Position numbers and translations under genes: made by a program. Shown in pieces: positions 1 to 6,861 of a DNA stretch of 11,090 nt. Numbering within the stretch: the stretch's first letter is position 1; the number at the start of each line of letters is the position of its first letter. Below the pieces are notes generated by a model. That model saw only the letters and a list, made by a program, of their open reading frames with translations. It ran no database searches and was not told the origin of the DNA. Origin of the DNA: Nocardioides sp. (lineage in GTDB: Bacteria > Actinomycetota > Actinomycetes > Propionibacteriales > Nocardioidaceae); assembly GCA_021166815.1 (NCBI GenBank), contig JAJPEO010000237.1, positions 1 to 11,090 of the forward strand. Reading direction: 5' to 3'.

Positions 1-2
1 CG

Positions 3-1247
3 CCGGCCGCCTGGCCGCCCCCGCCCCACCAGGCGCCCCCGCCGCAGCACCGGCTCCCACCGCAGACGCAGCCGTTGCCGCACCAGACCGGCCTGCCCGG
101 GGCTCCCCACCACCTCGGCGCCCGTCGCGAGGAGGAGCAGCGACGCACGCTGCCGCTGGGCACCTGGCTCGGGGTCGCTGCCGTGGCCCTCGTGCTGGGC
201 CTGGTCGGCGGGCTCAGCGGCACCGCCCTGCTCAACTCCCTCGACGACTCCCGGCCCGAGCGCCTGCGCCCGGGCCTCGACAGCGTCCGCACCCAGGAGG
301 CCGCTCCGCTCGAGGCCGACAACGGCTCGATCGCCGCGGTCGCCGAGGCGTTGCTGCCCAGCACGGTACAGATCCTGGCCTCCGTCAAGGACGGCCAGGC
401 CGGCGCCACGGGCTCGGGGTTCGTGCTCGACCGTGACGGCCACATCGTGACCAACAACCACGTGGTCGCGGACGCGGCCAGGGACGACAGCCGCATCGTG
501 GTGATCGACCACGAGGGACGCCGCCACGACGCGACCGTGGTGGGACGCAGCCCGGTCTACGACCTCGCGGTGCTCCAGATAGACGAGTCCGTGGCCCTCG
601 AAACGGCCGCCCTGGGCGACTCCGGCGTCCTGCGCGTGGGCGACCCGGTCGTCGCACTGGGATCTCCGCTGGGCCTGAGCCAGACGGTGACCTCGGGCAT
701 CATCAGCGCGATGGACCGCCCGGTGACCACCGGGCAGGCCCAGGACGACACCTCCTACATCAACGCCGTGCAGACCGACGCCGCGATCAACCCGGGCAAC
801 TCGGGCGGACCCCTGGTCAACCTCGCCGGCGAGGTGGTGGGGGTCAACTCCGCGATCGCGACCACCGGCGGCGGCTTCGGCGGTGAGGCCGGCAACATCG
901 GAGTCGGCTTCGCGATCCCGGTCGAGCAGGTCAGGACGACCGTCGACCAGATCCTGCGCACCGGTGAGGCGCAGTACCCCATCATCGGCGCCCAGGTGCG
1001 CACCGCCGACAACGGGACCGCTCCGGGCGCGCTCATCACCGACGTGACCTCCGGGTCCCCGGCCGCCGCGGCGGGGCTGGAGCAGAACGACGTCGTGACC
1101 CACGTCAACGGTCAGGTGGTCTCCGACGGGATCGCCCTGATCGTCGCCATCCGCACCCACGTGCCCGGCGAGGAGATCGAGCTCACGGTGGTGCGCGACG
1201 GTGACGAACGCACCTTCGTCCTCGAGCTCGACGGTCAGGTCGGCTGA
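3..1247 (+). CDS. HtrA/DegP-like trypsin-family serine protease with one PDZ domain, membrane anchored (5' end missing)
   Basis: Envelope quality-control protease that would cleave misfolded or regulatory proteins outside the membrane. Numbering from the TTG at 75, a hydrophobic segment at residues 31-53 anchors the N-terminus. The trypsin-like domain (about 85-295) carries the full triad: His129 in TNNHVV, Asp163 in YDLAVL and Ser243 in NPGNSGGPL. A PDZ domain fills about 303-388, with SPAAAAGLEQNDVV as its typical core. The frame stays open from 75 back to the window edge and encodes a Pro/Gln/His-rich stretch, typical of the disordered cytoplasmic tail of actinobacterial HtrA proteins. The true start is therefore probably upstream and the TTG at 75 is not a convincing start. 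The stop is 24 bases from the stop of the opposing helix-turn-helix gene. Family assignment is secure; the specific orthologue (PepD, HtrA or other) is not. Confidence 0.95.
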   Translation, partial: PAAWPPPPHQAPPPQHRLPPQTQPLPHQTGLPGAPHHLGARREEEQRRTLPLGTWLGVAAVALVLGLVGGLSGTALLNSLDDSRPERLRPGLDSVRTQEAAPLEADNGSIAAVAEALLPSTVQILASVKDGQAGATGSGFVLDRDGHIVTNNHVVADAARDDSRIVVIDHEGRRHDATVVGRSPVYDLAVLQIDESVALETAALGDSGVLRVGDPVVALGSPLGLSQTVTSGIISAMDRPVTTGQAQDDTSYINAVQTDAAINPGNSGGPLVNLAGEVVGVNSAIATTGGGFGGEAGNIGVGFAIPVEQVRTTVDQILRTGEAQYPIIGAQVRTADNGTAPGALITDVTSGSPAAAAGLEQNDVVTHVNGQVVSDGIALIVAIRTHVPGEEIELTVVRDGDERTFVLELDGQVG

Positions 1248-1259
1248 GCGTCTCCGGCG

Positions 1260-1273
1260 GACCGGGCCCGGTC
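1260..1273. repeat. 14-bp perfect palindrome between two convergent genes; possible weak bidirectional terminator
   Basis: The sequence GACCGGGCCCGGTC is its own reverse complement and sits between the stop of the protease gene (1245-1247) and the stop of the opposing gene (1272-1274). As RNA it could form a five-pair stem with a four-base loop on either strand. There is no T-run on either side, so an intrinsic terminator of the textbook type is not supported. In GC-rich DNA a palindrome of this size can also arise by chance. Confidence 0.25.
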
Positions 1274-1523
1274 AGCGTGTGTCGGCCGGGGCCTCGGTGT
1301 CGACGAACGGGTGCTGGTCGACGAACTCGCGGGTCTCGGCGTACATCCGCTGGATGAAGCCCTCCAGCTCGCTGCGCTCGACCCGCCACTGGCCGCGGCC
1401 GCCGATCTTGATCGCCGGCAGCTCTCCCCGCCGCACCAGCGCGTAGACCTGGGCGCTCGACGTCGCGAGCATCTCGGCGACGTCGGCGAGGGTCAGGAAG
1501 CGGGCGTCGGGCATGGGGCCCAT
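1272..1523 (-). CDS. BldC/excisionase-type helix-turn-helix DNA-binding protein
   Basis: Small DNA-binding protein of 83 residues. Residues 9-60 form the MerR-like (HTH_17, excisionase-type) winged helix: LTLADVAEMLATSS is the first helix pair, VYALVRRGELPAIKIG the recognition helix and turn, and QWRVERSELEGFI the wing and closing helix. The C-terminal 20 residues are acidic and have no recognised domain. Proteins of this kind include the developmental regulator BldC and phage excisionases. No integrase or attachment site lies nearby, so a chromosomal regulator is more likely. The start is uncertain: ATG at 1523 or ATG at 1514 (Met4) both fit, and neither has a strong Shine-Dalgarno sequence. 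The gene is divergent from the SAF/CpaE unit across 92 bases and might regulate it; that is inference from position only. Confidence 0.85.
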   Translation of the reverse strand: MGPMPDARFLTLADVAEMLATSSAQVYALVRRGELPAIKIGGRGQWRVERSELEGFIQRMYAETREFVDQHPFVDTEAPADTR

Positions 1524-1615
1524 GGTGCCACCGAATCGCGGCCCGGCGCCGTGGGCGCGACCTCAGCCTGTGGACAACGCGAGCAGGGTGGTCCGCACGT
1601 CGCCATCATGGTGCC

Positions 1616-2275
1616 GTGTCTCGGAAACCGCGTGATCTCGTCGTGCCTCCTGCCGCCAGGCCCACCTCGCCGGGATGGAAGGACCCCCGGCTGTGGATCG
1701 GCGTGGCCCTCGTCGCGGGATCGGTGGTGGCGGGCTCCCAGGTGCTCGCGTCCGCCGACGACAGCACGTCGGTCTGGGCGGCCTCGCACGAGCTGCCTGC
1801 CGGGCGGGTGGTGGACCAGGACGACCTGGTCGCCGTCCGGGTGCGCTTCGCCGACGCGCGGGACTCCGCGCACTACCTCGAGGTCCACGAGGAGTTCCCC
1901 GACGACGTGACGCTGTCGCGCAGCGTCGGCGCGGGTGAGCTGCTGGCGCAGTCGGCCCTGGGCGACGACGAGGTCTCGGGTGTCGTCTCGCTGGCCCTGG
2001 CCCTGCCGCCCGAGGAGGTGCCCCACGGTCTGGGCGCCGGCTCGCACGTGGACGTCTGGGTCCTCGGTGAGGGGAGGGAGGGCCGTACGCGCGCGACCCT
2101 CGCGCTCGAGGACGTCGCGGTGCTGGCGGCGCCGCGCACGGCAGGCTCCTTCGGCTCCACCGGCGGACAGCAGGTGGTGCTGGCCGTCCCCGAGGACGAG
2201 CCCGACGCCCTGGCCAGGGTCCTGGCTGCCAGCGGGCAGGGCGAGGTGCGGGTCGTCGGCCGCGGCTCGCGGTGA
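1616..2275 (+). CDS. SAF-domain membrane protein, CpaB/RcpC-like
   Basis: Protein of 219 residues with a short cytoplasmic tail, one membrane helix at about 27-46, and a SAF domain at about 51-114 (WAASHELPAGRVVDQDDLVAVRV, then LSRSVGAGELL). The rest is a beta-rich extracytoplasmic part. This order (helix, SAF, second beta domain) matches CpaB/RcpC, the periplasmic component of Tad/Flp pilus systems. The start is GTG at 1616. It has no clear Shine-Dalgarno sequence, but the hexamer CATCAT at 1604-1609 lies 6 bases upstream, so a leaderless transcript is possible; no good -35 box was found. The gene ends 13 bases before the CpaE-like gene and the two are surely co-transcribed. The SAF call is good; the assignment to pilus assembly rests on the neighbour. 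Confidence 0.82.
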   Translation: MSRKPRDLVVPPAARPTSPGWKDPRLWIGVALVAGSVVAGSQVLASADDSTSVWAASHELPAGRVVDQDDLVAVRVRFADARDSAHYLEVHEEFPDDVTLSRSVGAGELLAQSALGDDEVSGVVSLALALPPEEVPHGLGAGSHVDVWVLGEGREGRTRATLALEDVAVLAAPRTAGSFGSTGGQQVVLAVPEDEPDALARVLAASGQGEVRVVGRGSR

Positions 2276-2288
2276 GCAGGGGCCGGTC

Positions 2289-3536
2289 ATGATCTGCGTG
2301 CTCGTGCTCGCCTCCGGCCATCGGTGGGAGCCCGTGGCCCTGGGCCACCTCGACTCCCATCCCGCGACGACGGCGCTCAAGCGCTGCGTCGACGTCGACG
2401 ACCTGATGGCGAGCGCGACGACCGGCCAGGCCGACGTCGCCCTGGTCGCCCTCGACGCCCCCGGCCTCGATCCCGACGTCGTCTCCCACCTGCACCGCCA
2501 CGGCGTCCGCCCGGTCCTGGTGGCGCTGGAGCGGGTCGACGACGTCGACGTGGTCGAGCAGGCCCGGCGCCTGGGCGTCGAGCACGTGCTGGCCGCCGAC
2601 GGCCTCCACGGACTCATCGACGCGTTGACGAGCGCGCAGGGTCTGGCCGACACCCACCCGCGCCCGATGGCGCACGCCGGACCGCCCCCCGAGGCGGCAC
2701 CTGACGACGACGCGCCGCGTCGCACGTTCGTCGTCTGGGGGCCGGCAGGTGCCCCGGGCCGTACGACGATCGCTGTCAACCTCGCGGCCGAGCTGGCTCG
2801 GCGGGGCCGTCCGGTGCTGCTGACCGACCTGGACCCCTACGGCGGCAGCGTCGCCCAGCAGCTCGGGATCCTCGACGAGGTGTCGGGCGTGCTGGCCGGT
2901 GCTCGCCTGGCCGGCAGCGGCCACCTCGCGGAGAGGTTCGGCTCGGCCTGCCGTGGCGTCGGCGAGCACCTCGGCGTCCTCACCGGCCTGCCGCGCGCCG
3001 ACCGGTGGCGCGAGGTGCGTCCGGCGCACGTGGAGCAGCTCCTCGTGGAGGCCGCGCTCCACGCCGACGTCGTGGCCGACACCGGCTTCTGCCTGGAGGA
3101 GGACGTCGCCGAGCTCGGGGGGCGGTCCGGACGCAACGCGATGACCCTCACCGCGCTGGACCTCGCCGACGAGGTCGTGGTCGTGGGGGCGGCCGACCCG
3201 ATCGGGCTGGCCAGGCTGGCACGCGGTCTGGTCGAGCTCTCGGAGCGCCTGCCCGACGCGACCGTGCGCGTGGTGGTCAACCGGATGCGCGGCACCATCG
3301 GCTGGTCCGAGCGCGAGGTCGCCCGGATGGTCGAGGGCTTCGCCCGCGTCGCGGGGCTGCACTTCCTCCCCGAGGACCGCGCGGGTCAGGACCGGGCGCT
3401 GGTCAGCGGCCGGCCGGCCGTCGACCTCGGCGAGTCCGCGTGGACCGCCGGGATCGCCGCGCTGGCCGACACGCTGCTCCCCGACAGCGTGGTCAGCCTC
3501 AGGAGGCGAAGAGGAGGTAGAGCCCTCCTGCGGTGA
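2289..3536 (+). CDS. CpaE/TadZ-like (MinD/ParA-superfamily) ATPase with degenerate Walker A motif
   Basis: Protein of 415 residues. Residues 1-120 resemble the receiver-like domain of CpaE/TadZ, which localises Tad pilus machinery at the pole. A Pro/Ala/Asp-rich linker (about 121-145) follows, then a ParA/MinD-type P-loop domain. The P-loop reads GPAGAPGRTT (151-160), so Arg158 replaces the usual catalytic Lys and the early 'signature' Lys is missing as well. LLTDLDPYGG (177-186) and VVADTGF (261-267) occupy the later nucleotide-binding strands. CpaE/TadZ proteins are known to tolerate atypical P-loops. ATG at 2289 is preceded by AGGGG at 2278-2282. The open frame runs back to 1935, but there it overlaps the SAF gene, so that start is rejected. 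The last 38 bases overlap the 3' end of the convergent membrane-protein gene. An Ssd-like cell-division role is an alternative to pilus localisation. Confidence 0.85.
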   Translation: MICVLVLASGHRWEPVALGHLDSHPATTALKRCVDVDDLMASATTGQADVALVALDAPGLDPDVVSHLHRHGVRPVLVALERVDDVDVVEQARRLGVEHVLAADGLHGLIDALTSAQGLADTHPRPMAHAGPPPEAAPDDDAPRRTFVVWGPAGAPGRTTIAVNLAAELARRGRPVLLTDLDPYGGSVAQQLGILDEVSGVLAGARLAGSGHLAERFGSACRGVGEHLGVLTGLPRADRWREVRPAHVEQLLVEAALHADVVADTGFCLEEDVAELGGRSGRNAMTLTALDLADEVVVVGAADPIGLARLARGLVELSERLPDATVRVVVNRMRGTIGWSEREVARMVEGFARVAGLHFLPEDRAGQDRALVSGRPAVDLGESAWTAGIAALADTLLPDSVVSLRRRRGGRALLR

Positions 3537-4809
3537 ACCCGACCATCACGAACAGCAGGGGGAGCTGGCCGACGAGCTGGTGCTTGCGGGGCAGCAGCTT
3601 CATCGCCCGGTCGTGGGCAGCGACCACGCCGAGCACGTGGCCCGTGACGATCGCCAGCACCTTGGTGCTCGCGAGCACGGTGGGGTGCATCGAGAGCCAG
3701 TAGTTGATCTGCCAGTCGCCGGTGCCGAGGTAGTCGGCGCCGGTGGTCAGCGGATCGCTCAGGTCGATCAGTGTGCGCTGCCCGAACTCGACGAAGAAGT
3801 TGACGTAGTGGGCGACCATGTAGCCGACGATGATCGGCACCACAGAGTGGGCGAAGAGGTCAGGAAGGTGGCGCCGTGCCTGGTGGTCGGAGACCCCGGT
3901 GGCGACCGTGGCTGCGGCGAAGACGAGGGTGACGCCTGCGGTGAAGACGACGAGCGCGGCCGTGTCGGGCCACGCGCGCTCGATGCCCAGGGACTGCACC
4001 ACGCGCAGCCAGGTCGGCGACTCGCGGAAGGAGTCGTACGCCGTGCTGCCGAGCAGGACGCCCACGACGGCCACCAGGCCGGGGCGGACCGGGGTCGCGT
4101 CGAGATTTGCGAGGGGGGAGCGCACGACCAGGCGGCCGTCGCGGCGGCCCCAGACGGAGAGCCGACCCACGAGGGTGGAGTAGACCTCGAACGGGTCGGC
4201 GCGGGCCAGGAAGGTGGTGCCGTACACCGCGGACCCGATGAGCATCGTGCCGAGGTAGAGGGCGAACCACAGGCGCACCGGGCCGAGCTGGGTGGCGTGG
4301 GGGAAGACGAGCTCCATCCACACGAACGCGAAGAGCGTGAGAGCCGCGGGCCAGTAGCCCAGGCGCTCGGGGTAGGGGAGCAGCCCCCGGTCCGCCGGCG
4401 CGCCGGTGAGCTTCGCGACCAGCATCGCCAGCGTGCGTGCCGGGCTGACGGCCTTGAAGAAGGGGCCGAACAGCAGCGAGGCGGGGACGATGCCCACCCA
4501 CAGCAGCACGTAGAAGCTGCCGAAGACGGGGTTGACCAGGGTGTCCTCGCCCAGCACCGCCGCCATGGCGACGTAGAGGAAGAACGCCATGCCGAGGGCG
4601 CGCAGGACCCAGGAGAGTGCCGTGGCGGCCGGCGGGACGGTCAGGGGCAGGCCCCCGCGGGAGGCGTCGTAGCGCGGCGTGCGCCACGCGAGGGCGAGCA
4701 CGCTGAACGAGATGACGAGGGCCGCCACCGCGCCCGCGACCGCCATGTCGACGGGGATGGGCAGGTCCTTGGCCCCGCCCAGTCCGTGGGCGAGGACGGT
4801 GCCGTCCAC
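3499..4809 (-). CDS. polytopic membrane protein of unknown function, coupled to a cupredoxin-like lipoprotein
   Basis: Integral membrane protein of 436 residues with about ten hydrophobic segments (roughly 22-42, 64-86, 95-117, 151-169, 178-200, 244-258, 283-303, 318-340, 377-398, 412-433). The N-terminus AHGLGGAKDLPIPV resembles a family of actinobacterial and proteobacterial membrane proteins. From memory, some of these carry the database label 'fenitrothion hydrolase'; I would not transfer that activity. Several His and acidic residues lie in or near membrane segments (for example HPTVLASTK, GHVLGVVAAHD, AHYVNFFVEFG) and could bind metal or haem, but no diagnostic motif is visible. The start is GTG at 4809, directly after the TGA of the lipoprotein gene with no gap, and GAGGTG lies 6 bases upstream, so translation is probably coupled. 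The 3' end overlaps the convergent CpaE-like gene. Confidence 0.85.
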   Translation of the reverse strand: MDGTVLAHGLGGAKDLPIPVDMAVAGAVAALVISFSVLALAWRTPRYDASRGGLPLTVPPAATALSWVLRALGMAFFLYVAMAAVLGEDTLVNPVFGSFYVLLWVGIVPASLLFGPFFKAVSPARTLAMLVAKLTGAPADRGLLPYPERLGYWPAALTLFAFVWMELVFPHATQLGPVRLWFALYLGTMLIGSAVYGTTFLARADPFEVYSTLVGRLSVWGRRDGRLVVRSPLANLDATPVRPGLVAVVGVLLGSTAYDSFRESPTWLRVVQSLGIERAWPDTAALVVFTAGVTLVFAAATVATGVSDHQARRHLPDLFAHSVVPIIVGYMVAHYVNFFVEFGQRTLIDLSDPLTTGADYLGTGDWQINYWLSMHPTVLASTKVLAIVTGHVLGVVAAHDRAMKLLPRKHQLVGQLPLLFVMVGFTAGGLYLLFAS

Positions 4810-5250
4810 TCAGCGCACCTCGAGCTGGAGCACGACCAGGTCGGGGTCGTGGGACTCGACCTCGACCACTCCGGGACGGTCGATCACGACCTCGTGCGTG
4901 CTGGTGCCCTGGCGGTACTCGACGTCCTGCTCAGGGGTGGAGTGGACGTGGAGGCTGCCCGCGGTGTCGGACACGATCACCAGTGTCACCGCCTCGCCGC
5001 GCTTGACCTTGACCCGGGCGCCGCTGGGGTCGAAGACGTCGCCGGTGCGGGTGAGCTCGATGCGGGTGCCGGACTGCTCGACCTCGCTGCCGCTGCCGGG
5101 GTCGGGGCTCTGCTCGCCGGACTGGGTGGGAGCCGAACCCTGCGGGCTCGCGGGCGTGGTGGTCGGCTCGTCGTCGCCTCCGCAGGCGCTCAGGCCGAGC
5201 GTGGCGGTGAGCGTGAGGGCAGCGACAGCGATCAGGCGGCGTCGGGGCAT
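4810..5250 (-). CDS. cupredoxin-like lipoprotein
   Basis: Secreted lipoprotein of 146 residues. Arg-rich MPRRR, a hydrophobic core and the lipobox LSAC (Cys23) form a lipoprotein signal peptide. A Thr/Ser/Pro/Gly-rich linker runs to about residue 60, and residues 63-146 form a beta-rich domain. In it, GDVFDPSGARVKVKRGEAVTL and SLHVHSTPE resemble the strands of EfeO/plastocyanin-type cupredoxin domains. No Cys or Met follows the lipobox. The possible metal ligands are His101, His103, His119 and His134, so a classical type 1 copper site is not supported. The ATG at 5250 has GAGGAG 7 bases upstream (plus-strand 5258-5263) and places the signal peptide exactly at the N-terminus. The open frame extends to 5643 but is antisense to the acyltransferase there. 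First gene of a two-gene operon with the membrane protein. Confidence 0.85.
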   Translation of the reverse strand: MPRRRLIAVAALTLTATLGLSACGGDDEPTTTPASPQGSAPTQSGEQSPDPGSGSEVEQSGTRIELTRTGDVFDPSGARVKVKRGEAVTLVIVSDTAGSLHVHSTPEQDVEYRQGTSTHEVVIDRPGVVEVESHDPDLVVLQLEVR

Positions 5251-5394
5251 CGGGGCACTCCTCGGATGTTCTCTGGGCACCTCGCCCCGGCGGGCCGGTG
5301 CCTCTGACACAATCCCACGCAGGGCAAGACGTCGGGGGACCGACCCCCTGCCCTCCTGGCGACGAGCTCCACCCACCGGCGGAAAGGGCACCAC
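5251..5394. promoter_or_regulatory. divergent intergenic region between lipoprotein and acyltransferase genes
   Basis: These 144 bases separate two divergently transcribed genes and must hold both promoters. The Shine-Dalgarno sequence of the lipoprotein gene (GAGGAG, minus strand, at 5258-5263) and that of the acyltransferase gene (GGAAAGGG at 5381-5388) are clear. I looked for -35/-10 pairs on both strands and found none good enough to call; TTG-type hexamers at 5307-5312 and 5322-5327 (minus strand) lack a matching -10 box. Confidence 0.5.
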
Positions 5395-6861
5395 ATGAGC
5401 GAGCGGCTCCGGCCGCGGGACTTGGCGTTCCTCGCCACGGAGTCCCCCACGACGCCCATGCACAACGCGACGGTCGAGATCTTCGAGCCGGGCGACTCCG
5501 GGTTCGACTACGACGCCCTCGTGCGCCTCATCGGCGAGCGCATCGCCTTCGTCCCGCGCTACCGCCAGCGGCTGCAGTGGGTGCCGGGCCGCCTCGCCAA
5601 CCCCGCCTGGGTGGACGACCCGAGCTTCGACCTCGGCTACCACGTGCGCCGGTCGGCCCTGCCGCGTCCGGGCAGCATGGACCAGCTGCGCGAGCTGGTC
5701 GCCCGCATCGCCTCACGTCCGCTCGACCGCAACCGCCCGCTGTGGGAGTGCTACTTCGTGGAGGGCCTCGCCGAGGGGCGGGTCGCACTGCTGACCAAGA
5801 GCCACCAGATCCTGGTCGACGGCCGCGAGACCGTCGACATCGGCCAGGTGCTGCTCGACACCAGCCCCGACCAGGAGCCGCTCGGCCACGACGACTGGCG
5901 TCCGCGCGGCAGCGGTCGGCCGCTGGCCGTGGCCCTCGACGCCGTGACCGACGCGATCGAGCACCCCGCGACGGTGCTCGCCACCGCCCAGGCCAACGCC
6001 GAGTCGCTGATCCGCCAGGCCTCCGCGACGAGCGCGCGGATGGCGGAGGTCGCCGGGGCGCTGGCCGGCCGGGGACCCGCCTCCTCGACCCCCGTGCACC
6101 GCAAGCTGTCGCAGCAGCGCCGCTTCGTGGCCGTACGCACCGAGCTCGCCGACTACCGCCGCATCCGGCGGGTGCACGGCGGCACGGTCAACGACGTCAT
6201 CCTCGCCACCATCGCCGGCGCCCTGCGCGGCTGGCTGATGACCCGTGCGGAGTCGATGGGTGGGCTCAAGACGATCAAGACGATCGTGCCGATGTCGGTG
6301 ATCGACGACGAGCTCGAGGCGACCTCGCTCGGCACCCAGATCGCCGGCCACATCGTCCACCTCCCCATCAACGAGCCCAGCCCTGTGGTGCGCCTGCACC
6401 AGGTCAGCTACGACCTCAAGGCCCACCGCGACACCGGGCGGGCGGTCTCCGCGCGCCGGCTGGCCGGCATCGCGGGGTTCGCGCCCACGACCTTCCACGC
6501 ACTGGGCTCACGCCTGGCGGCGGCCGAGCTGCGCCGCGGGTTCCACGTGTCGGTGACCAACGTGCCCGGGCCGCAGTTCCCGCTCTACGCCGGCGGCGCG
6601 CAGATGCTGGAGTCCTACCCCGTGCACCCGCTGCTGCCCGACCACCCGCTCGCCTTCGGCGTGACCTCCTACGACGGTGGGGTCTTCTACGGCATCACCA
6701 CCGACCGTGACGCCGTGCCGGACGCCGACGTCCTGGGCCAGTGCCTGCTGGAGTCGTTGGAGGAGCTCAAGGACTCCGCCTCCGCGAGCCGGGCCCGAGC
6801 CCCGCGCGGCCGCAAGCAGACCACCAGGCGCACCACCCGGAAGTCGCCGACGTCGTCATGA
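5395..6861 (+). CDS. WS/DGAT-family acyltransferase (wax ester synthase / diacylglycerol acyltransferase-like) with altered HHxxxDG motif
   Basis: Family members move acyl groups from acyl-CoA to diacylglycerol or fatty alcohol to make storage triacylglycerol or wax esters. The 488 residues match the usual length. Family blocks seen in order: the N-terminal region with TPMHNATVEIFEP, RNRPLWECYFVEGL (112-125), the active-site region at 137-143, TVNDVILATIAGALRGWL (264-281), and VTNVPGPQFPLYAGG (387-401). The active-site motif reads HQILVDG, so the second His of HHxxxDG, the proposed catalytic base, is Gln138. Activity may be lost or changed. The C-terminal 25 residues are Arg/Lys/Thr-rich, a tail outside the family core. 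ATG at 5395 has GGAAAGGG 6 bases upstream. The stop overlaps the start of the next gene (ATGA), so the two are translationally coupled. Confidence 0.92.
   Translation: MSERLRPRDLAFLATESPTTPMHNATVEIFEPGDSGFDYDALVRLIGERIAFVPRYRQRLQWVPGRLANPAWVDDPSFDLGYHVRRSALPRPGSMDQLRELVARIASRPLDRNRPLWECYFVEGLAEGRVALLTKSHQILVDGRETVDIGQVLLDTSPDQEPLGHDDWRPRGSGRPLAVALDAVTDAIEHPATVLATAQANAESLIRQASATSARMAEVAGALAGRGPASSTPVHRKLSQQRRFVAVRTELADYRRIRRVHGGTVNDVILATIAGALRGWLMTRAESMGGLKTIKTIVPMSVIDDELEATSLGTQIAGHIVHLPINEPSPVVRLHQVSYDLKAHRDTGRAVSARRLAGIAGFAPTTFHALGSRLAAAELRRGFHVSVTNVPGPQFPLYAGGAQMLESYPVHPLLPDHPLAFGVTSYDGGVFYGITTDRDAVPDADVLGQCLLESLEELKDSASASRARAPRGRKQTTRRTTRKSPTSS

Noticed and set aside
1272..1523. Reading the helix-turn-helix gene as a phage or integrative-element excisionase.
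   Set aside because: No integrase, attachment-site repeat, tRNA or other mobile gene is present, and composition does not differ from the neighbours.
1935..2288. Extension of the CpaE-like gene upstream to 1935.
   Set aside because: This part overlaps the SAF gene in another frame and translates to Trp/Arg/Ser-rich sequence; the ATG at 2289 has a Shine-Dalgarno sequence and starts the receiver-like domain.
2380..2560. Repeated GTCGAC-rich runs in the CpaE-like gene.
   Set aside because: They are explained by Val-Asp-rich coding (for example VDVDD, VDDVDVV) with GC-biased codons and show no regular spacing.
1563..3362. A 599-codon minus-strand open frame opposite the SAF and CpaE-like genes.
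   Set aside because: Arg/Pro/His-rich composition and no recognisable fold; shadow of the plus-strand genes.
3580..5307. A 575-codon open frame on the plus strand opposite the membrane protein and lipoprotein genes.
   Set aside because: The product is His/Glu/Gly-rich with no domain, while the opposite strand has a signal peptide, lipobox, membrane helices and Shine-Dalgarno sequences.
5251..5643. N-terminal extension of the lipoprotein to 5643 on the minus strand.
   Set aside because: It is antisense to the acyltransferase and would bury the lipoprotein signal peptide; the ATG at 5250 has GAGGAG at good spacing.
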